NCBI GenBank assembly: GCA_020201295.1
Contig: JAIVHA010000184.1
Span: 1 to 10,161, forward strand
Reading direction: 5' to 3'
Length of the DNA: 10,161 nt
Source: Lysobacteraceae bacterium
GTDB taxonomy: Bacteria > Pseudomonadota > Gammaproteobacteria > DSM-19610
Shown one piece after another: positions 5,767 through 10,161 of this stretch (within the stretch, counting starts at the first letter, position 1; every line of letters starts with the position of its first letter). The translations under genes and the position numbers were made by a program. The notes beneath the pieces are model-generated. The model was not told the DNA's origin. It saw only the letters and a list, made by a program, of their open reading frames with translations, and searched no databases.

Positions 5767-6534
5767 ATGCCCGTTAGCATCAAAACCCCGGAAGAAATCG
5801 AAAAAATGCGCGTCGCCGGCCGCCTGGCCGCCGATGTCCTGGAGATGATCGGCCCCCACGTACAGGCCGGCATCAGCACCGATGAGCTGGACCGCATCTG
5901 CCACGACTATATCGTGAACGTGCAGGATGCCATCCCCGCCCCCCTCAACTACCGGGGCTTCCCCAAGTCCATCTGCACCAGCCTCAACCACCAGGTCTGC
6001 CACGGTATCCCCGGGGACAAGGTGTTGAAAAACGGCGATGTCCTCAATATCGACGTCACCGTCATCAAGGATGGCTTCCACGGCGACACCAGCAAGATGT
6101 TCTTCGTGGGCGAGCCTTCGGTGATCGCCCAGCGCCTGGCGCGGGTGGCCTACGAGAGCATGGTGATCGGCATTGGCATGGTAAAACCCTCGGTGCGCCT
6201 GGGGGATATCGGCCACGCCATCCAGCGCCACGCGGAAAGCCACCATTACTCCATCGTGCGCGAATACTGCGGCCATGGCATCGGCCGGGAGTTCCACGAG
6301 GACCCGCAGGTGCTGCATTACGGCCAGCCCGGCACCGGGCTGGCGCTGGAACCGGGCATGACCTTCACCATCGAACCCATGGTGAACGCCGGCAAGCGCC
6401 ACACCAAGCTGCTGCGCGATGGCTGGACCGTGGTCACCAAGGACCACAGCCTGTCCGCCCAGTGGGAACACACCATCCTGGTCACGGACACCGGCCATGA
6501 GATCCTGACCCGGCGCCCCGACGAAACCTTCTGA
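5767..6534 (+). CDS. map: Type I methionine aminopeptidase
   Basis: The product removes the initiator methionine from nascent proteins with a small second residue, acting cotranslationally near the ribosome exit. The 255-residue protein is the compact single-domain form without an N-terminal extension. All five metal ligands of the pita-bread fold are present: Asp96 (in NIDVTV), Asp107 (HGDTS), His170 (CGHGIG), Glu203 (TIEP) and Glu234 (WEHT). The substrate-site His79 (CHGIP) and the family stretch PLNYRGFPKSICTSLNH are also there. The frame continues upstream to 5605 through the promoter region, but the family N-terminus (SIKTPEEIEKMRVAGRLAA) fits the ATG at 5767. No strong Shine-Dalgarno precedes it. 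It is divergent from rpsB and 16 nt upstream of glnD, a conserved Gammaproteobacterial arrangement. Confidence 0.97.
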   Translation: MPVSIKTPEEIEKMRVAGRLAADVLEMIGPHVQAGISTDELDRICHDYIVNVQDAIPAPLNYRGFPKSICTSLNHQVCHGIPGDKVLKNGDVLNIDVTVIKDGFHGDTSKMFFVGEPSVIAQRLARVAYESMVIGIGMVKPSVRLGDIGHAIQRHAESHHYSIVREYCGHGIGREFHEDPQVLHYGQPGTGLALEPGMTFTIEPMVNAGKRHTKLLRDGWTVVTKDHSLSAQWEHTILVTDTGHEILTRRPDETF

Positions 6535-6550
6535 AGGCAGCCGCCTCTCC

Positions 6551-9205
6551 GTGACCGCTTCCTCCGCCCCCGTCCATGCCCAGTGGTTCTCCCTGCCCGG
6601 GCAGGAACCGGGGCCGGCCATGCCCGGCCGTATCCAGGCGTACCGCACGGCCCTGGAAGCGGGTCACGCGGCCCTCAGGGAACAGTTTGCCGCCGGTACC
6701 GATGCCGCCGAACTGGTGCGTGCCCTGTCCTGGCTGGTGGACCAGTTGCTCACCCGCGCCTGGCGGGAACAGATCGACCACCGCAGCGAGCTCGCCCTGG
6801 TGGCGGTGGGCGGCTACGGGCGCAGTGAACTGTTGCCCGGTTCCGATATCGACCTGCTGATCCTGCTGCCGGACGGTGCCGCGGACGGACCCTACCGGGA
6901 TGAATTACAGCGCTTCCTCGCCTTCCTTTGGGACATCGGCCTGGAGGTCGGACACAGTGTACGCAGCCCCGGGGAATGCGCCGAACAGGCACGCCAGGAT
7001 GTCACGGTCATGACCAACCTGGTGGAGGCACGCTTCCTGGCCGGTGACCCGGGCCTGTTCGAGGCCATGGGCGAGGTGACGGCGCCGGACCGACTCTGGA
7101 CCAGCCAGGCATTCTTCGCCGCCAAGCTGGTGGAACAGAAGGCCCGCCACGCCAAGTTCCACGACACTGCCTACAAGCTCGAGCCCAACATCAAGGAAAG
7201 CCCCGGCGGACTGCGCGACATCCACATGGTGGGCTGGGTGGCCAAACACCATTTCGGCGCCGACCGCCTCGAGCAGCTGGTGGACCACGGCTTCCTCACG
7301 CCGCGGGAGTTCCAGGCGCTGATCCAGGGACAATCCTTCCTGTGGCGGGTGCGCTTCGCCCTGCACACCCTCACCGGCCGCCACGAGGACCGCCTCCTGT
7401 TCGACTACCAGCGCACCCTGGCGCACGACCTGGGTTACCGCGATAGCGACCATCAGCAGGCCGTGGAACTGTTCATGCGCGATTACTTTCGCAATGTGCA
7501 GGAACTCAACCGCCTGAATGAAATGCTGCTGCAACTGTTCCGCGAGGTGATTCTGCATGCCGGCGACCCCACCGAGCCCCATGTCATCAACGAACGCTTC
7601 CAGGCCATCAAGGGCTTCCTCGAGGCGCGCGACGACCAGGTGTTCCGGCGCGACCCTTGCGCCCTGCTGGAGGTCTTCCTGCTGTTGCAGCAGCACCCGA
7701 AGCTGGAGGGCGTGCGCGCCTCCACCATCCGCCTGATCCGCGCCCACACCTGGCTGATCGATGACTCCTTCCGCCAGGATCCCAGGGCCCGCCGCCTGTT
7801 CCTGGAGATCTTCCGCCAACCCGCGGGGCTGACCCTGGTGCTGCGCAAGATGAACCGCTACGGCGTACTGGCAGCTTATATCCCCGTATTCGCCCGCATC
7901 GTGGGGCAGATGCAGTACGACCTGTTTCACGTCTACACCGTGGACGAGCACACCCTGTTCCTGGTGCGCAACCTGCGTCGCTTCACCGTGGAACGGTTTG
8001 CCCATGAATTCCCGCTCTGCAGCGAAGTCATCCAGACCCTCCCCAAGCCGGAATTGCTCTACCTCGCCGGCCTGTTCCACGACATTGCCAAGGGGCGTGG
8101 CGGGGATCATTCCGAGCTGGGAGCCAAAGACGCCTATGACTTCTGCATCCTCCACGAGTTGGAGGAAAAAGACGCCGAACTGGTCGCCTGGCTGGTGCGC
8201 CAGCACCTGCTGCTGTCCACTCCCGCCCAGCGCCAGGACATCAGCGATCCCGCCGTCATCCACGGCTTCGCGGAGAAGATCGGCGACCCGGTACGGCTCG
8301 ACTACCTGTACCTGCTGACCGTGGCCGACATCCGCGCCACCAACCCCGATTTGTGGAATTCCTGGAAGGAAGCCCTGCTGCAGGAGCTCTTCATCCAGAC
8401 CCGCCAGGCCCTGCGGCGCGGCCTGGACGAACCCGTTGAACAGGCAGAGTGGATCCTGGACACACAGGAACAGGCTGACGAGTTGATCCTCGAGGCCGGC
8501 CTCGATCCGGCGGACGTAGCGGCCCTGTGGGATACCCTCGAGGATGATTACTTCCTGCGCCACAGTCCCGACGAAATTGCCTGGCAGGCCGGCGTCATCC
8601 TTGGCGCACCTGCCGATCAGGATACCCTGGTCGCGCTGCGCACCCTGCCCCAGGGCGGCGGTACCCAGCTGTTCCTCTACACCTGCCTGAGCAGCAACCT
8701 GTTCAGCCTCACCACCGCCCTGCTCGACCAGCTCGGCCTCAGCATCATGGACGCGCGCATCGTCACCTCTCGCAAGCAATGCGCCCTCGACACCTACGTG
8801 GTCATGGAGCGGGAAGGCGCCGCCACCCAGGGGCCCTTCCGCAACGAGGAAATCCGCACTGCGCTGCTGAGGCGCCTGCGCTCCGGTACTACCACGCCAC
8901 CGCCGGTTACCCGCCGCGCCCCGCGCCAGCACCAACACTTCCACATCCCCACCCAGATCCGGTTTCCAAACCAGGAACCCGGCGAGCGCACCATGGTGGA
9001 AGTCATCACCAGCGACCGCCCCGGCTTGCTGTCGCGCATCGGCCAGGCCTTCAACGCCTGCAAGGTCTCCCTGGAAAACGCCCGTGTCGCCACCTTTGGC
9101 GCACGCGCCGAGGACGTCTTCTACGTGGTCAACGAGGATGGCTCGGTGCTGGACGAGGGGCAGCAGGAGCAATTAAAGCAGACCTTGCTGCAGTACCTGG
9201 AGTAA
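6551..9205 (+). CDS. glnD: Bifunctional PII uridylyltransferase / uridylyl-removing enzyme
   Basis: The product senses nitrogen status: it uridylylates PII (GlnB/GlnK) when glutamine is low and removes UMP when glutamine is high, thereby controlling glutamine synthetase adenylylation and NtrBC signalling. At 884 residues it is full length (E. coli has 890). Domains in order: a nucleotidyltransferase with GGYGRSELLPGSDIDLLIL (87-105; catalytic Asp99 and Asp101); the GlnD-type linker with NIKESPGGLRDIHMV; an HD phosphohydrolase domain with LFHDIAKGRGGDHSELG (His510-Asp511, then Asp519-His520); and two C-terminal ACT domains, about 704-780 and 814-884, the latter with VITSDRPGLLSRIG. The start is a GTG 16 nt after map, with only a weakly placed AAGG at the map stop. 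Cotranscription with map is likely. All catalytic motifs are intact. Confidence 0.96.
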   Translation: MTASSAPVHAQWFSLPGQEPGPAMPGRIQAYRTALEAGHAALREQFAAGTDAAELVRALSWLVDQLLTRAWREQIDHRSELALVAVGGYGRSELLPGSDIDLLILLPDGAADGPYRDELQRFLAFLWDIGLEVGHSVRSPGECAEQARQDVTVMTNLVEARFLAGDPGLFEAMGEVTAPDRLWTSQAFFAAKLVEQKARHAKFHDTAYKLEPNIKESPGGLRDIHMVGWVAKHHFGADRLEQLVDHGFLTPREFQALIQGQSFLWRVRFALHTLTGRHEDRLLFDYQRTLAHDLGYRDSDHQQAVELFMRDYFRNVQELNRLNEMLLQLFREVILHAGDPTEPHVINERFQAIKGFLEARDDQVFRRDPCALLEVFLLLQQHPKLEGVRASTIRLIRAHTWLIDDSFRQDPRARRLFLEIFRQPAGLTLVLRKMNRYGVLAAYIPVFARIVGQMQYDLFHVYTVDEHTLFLVRNLRRFTVERFAHEFPLCSEVIQTLPKPELLYLAGLFHDIAKGRGGDHSELGAKDAYDFCILHELEEKDAELVAWLVRQHLLLSTPAQRQDISDPAVIHGFAEKIGDPVRLDYLYLLTVADIRATNPDLWNSWKEALLQELFIQTRQALRRGLDEPVEQAEWILDTQEQADELILEAGLDPADVAALWDTLEDDYFLRHSPDEIAWQAGVILGAPADQDTLVALRTLPQGGGTQLFLYTCLSSNLFSLTTALLDQLGLSIMDARIVTSRKQCALDTYVVMEREGAATQGPFRNEEIRTALLRRLRSGTTTPPPVTRRAPRQHQHFHIPTQIRFPNQEPGERTMVEVITSDRPGLLSRIGQAFNACKVSLENARVATFGARAEDVFYVVNEDGSVLDEGQQEQLKQTLLQYLE

Positions 9206-9213
9206 TGGCACCC

Positions 9214-9278
9214 GTAGGAGCGGGCTCCGCCCGCGAACGGTTCACAATTTCCAGTTCGCGGGCGGAGCCCGCTCCTAC
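9214..9278. repeat. REPIN-like element: inverted pair of REP palindromes
   Basis: Two 25-nt arms (9214-9238 and 9254-9278) are perfect reverse complements separated by a 15-nt AT-richer loop. The outer end is GTAGGAGCGGGCTCC, a form widespread in REP sequences of Pseudomonas and related Gammaproteobacteria. Each arm contains its own small palindrome, GCGGGC-tcc-GCCCGC, which is the defining REP structure. Such doublets are usually spread by a RAYT (REP-associated tyrosine transposase) encoded elsewhere. The element starts 9 nt after the glnD stop, so its hairpin may also protect or end the glnD mRNA. No T-tract follows. Confidence 0.85.
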
Positions 9279-9286
9279 CCACCGAC

Positions 9287-10006
9287 ATGCAATCGGAACA
9301 GATCCAGAGCCTGGAACTGGGCTACATCGGGCACCTGCTGGACAACAGGCTGCTGCTGGACGTCAAGCTGTTCAAGGACAAGACCGACCGGCTGATCTTC
9401 GACACCTCCAGCACCAGTCAGCTACCGGCGCCGGAGGACAACTTCGATGGCGAGGCCCAGTGGATGCTCAACAGCCACAGGTCCCGCATGCAGGGCGTGG
9501 AGATTGCCGTCGACTACAAGCCGACCGCACGCACGCGCATCTATGGCTATTACGCCTACATCGACATCGATGCCGAGATGTATGACCCGCGCGGCAACAG
9601 CAGCGACATCCGCCGCCTCGAGGTATCCGCCCCCACCCACAGCTATGGCCTGCTGCTGATGCGGCATTTCCCCGGCAATGTCGATCTCGGCGTCGGTTAT
9701 TTCCGCGTGGGTGAAATGGACTGGCTGGACCGCACCGGCTCCAGTGCAGAACCCTACCAGGTCCGCTCCGCCCAACCCTACGACAAACTGGATATCAGGA
9801 TCAGCAAGACCCAGAGGATCGCCTCGGGCCGGCTGCAGTATGCACTGACCCTGCAGGGCCTGCTCGAAGACTATTACGACTACAACAAGACCCGCTATAC
9901 CGACGCTACCCAGACCGTGGTGGCGCTCTCCTCCAGCAGCATCAACGCCAACGGCAGCCTGCAGGACAGGCGGGGGTACCTGGAACTGAGCTGGATGTTC
10001 AATTAG
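9287..10006 (+). pseudogene. TonB-dependent outer-membrane receptor, C-terminal fragment
   Basis: The 239-residue frame resembles the last third of a TonB-dependent receptor beta-barrel. It opens with EQIQSLELGYIGHLLDNRLLLDVKLF, the typical late-barrel strand pair where receptors read roughly 'ExIxSxELGYKG... LxLxxxxF'. It continues with alternating aromatic/polar strands (RIYGYYAYIDIDAEM, DLGVGYFRVGEMDW, GRLQYALTLQGLLEDYYDY) and ends GYLELSWMFN, an aromatic-rich final strand. There is no signal peptide, TonB box, plug domain or early barrel. Complete receptors are about 600-800 residues, so most of the gene is absent. The first ATG lies 8 nt after the REPIN and has no Shine-Dalgarno; upstream in the same frame there is a stop at 9215-9217. 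I infer a 5'-truncated remnant, probably not expressed. The ligand cannot be told. The beta-barrel assignment is by pattern only. Confidence 0.75.
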
Positions 10007-10161
10007 GGAACCGCTGATCAATCGGTCATGTGCCAGCGCACGCAGTAACCAATGGCCAATTCGTCGCCTCTGCGCATGACAGCGTCCATTGTCAACCCGT
10101 CATGCCGGCGTATGCCGGCATCCATGCACCTGATCTATCCCTTTATTCTATCGTTCACACT
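10007..10161. other. Gene-free tail with a short GC-rich palindrome
   Basis: No coding frame is supported here. At 10102-10121 the arms ATGCCGGC and GCCGGCAT form a perfect 8-bp stem with a 4-nt loop (GTAT). The context CCGTCATGCCGGCGTATG resembles short dispersed palindromes found in many proteobacterial intergenic regions, but one copy alone cannot prove a repeat family. No T-tract follows, so it is a poor intrinsic terminator candidate. The sequence becomes AT-richer towards the right edge. Confidence 0.4.

Noticed and set aside
5692..6648. 318-codon minus-strand frame opposite map
   Set aside because: map has all five metal ligands on the plus strand, and the antisense frame would run through the divergent promoter region.
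6905..9172. 755-codon open frame on the minus strand opposite glnD
   Set aside because: glnD is clearly real across the same span with all domain motifs. Long antisense frames are a by-product of GC-rich codon usage, and this one shows no recognisable motif or start signal.
10004..10040. Insertion-sequence terminal repeat in the GGGAACCGCTGATCAATC stretch
   Set aside because: It vaguely resembles some IS ends, but no matching inverted partner, transposase or target duplication is seen in the window.
1..10161. Novel defence, mobile or biosynthetic system; CRISPR array; tRNA or rRNA
   Set aside because: All intact genes are recognised housekeeping genes. No spaced direct repeats, tRNA-like cloverleaf or rRNA sequence was found by reading.

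Overview
The window is GC-rich chromosomal DNA with short intergenic gaps. Gene content, gene order and protein motifs point to a Gammaproteobacterium. The order rpsB-tsf-pyrH-frr-uppS-cdsA-dxr, divergent from map-glnD, is the classic arrangement of that class. The order or genus cannot be fixed from the sequence alone; a Chromatiales-like lineage is only a guess.

Minus strand, read from about 5720 down to 1: a promoter and a roughly 165-nt structured leader precede rpsB (ribosomal protein S2). Next come tsf (elongation factor Ts, visibly damaged here), pyrH (UMP kinase), frr (ribosome recycling factor), uppS (undecaprenyl diphosphate synthase), cdsA (CDP-diacylglycerol synthase) and the first 316 codons of dxr, which runs off the left edge. 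The cluster joins translation (rpsB, tsf, frr), pyrimidine nucleotide supply (pyrH) and envelope lipid synthesis (dxr feeds isoprenoid precursors to uppS; cdsA makes the phospholipid precursor). From frr down to dxr the genes are nearly contiguous or overlapping, which suggests cotranscription and translational coupling. An AT-rich gap of about 190 nt separates tsf from pyrH and probably carries a secondary promoter.

Plus strand from about 5677: a promoter overlapping the rpsB promoter drives map (methionine aminopeptidase) and then glnD (PII uridylyltransferase/uridylyl-removing enzyme), 16 nt apart. Nine nt after the glnD stop codon lies a perfect 25-bp inverted pair of REP-type palindromes (REPIN-like). 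It is followed almost directly by the C-terminal third of a TonB-dependent outer-membrane receptor with no 5' part. The last 155 nt hold no gene, only a short GC-rich palindrome.

The main anomaly is tsf. About 70 codons are missing from the centre of the gene, including the conserved TDFV region that contacts EF-Tu, and the two remaining halves are in different frames. Because EF-Ts is normally essential and its neighbours look intact, this is either an assembly error or a true pseudogene with a functional copy elsewhere. I see no previously undescribed multi-gene system here; the rest is conserved housekeeping DNA plus a small remodelled zone after glnD.
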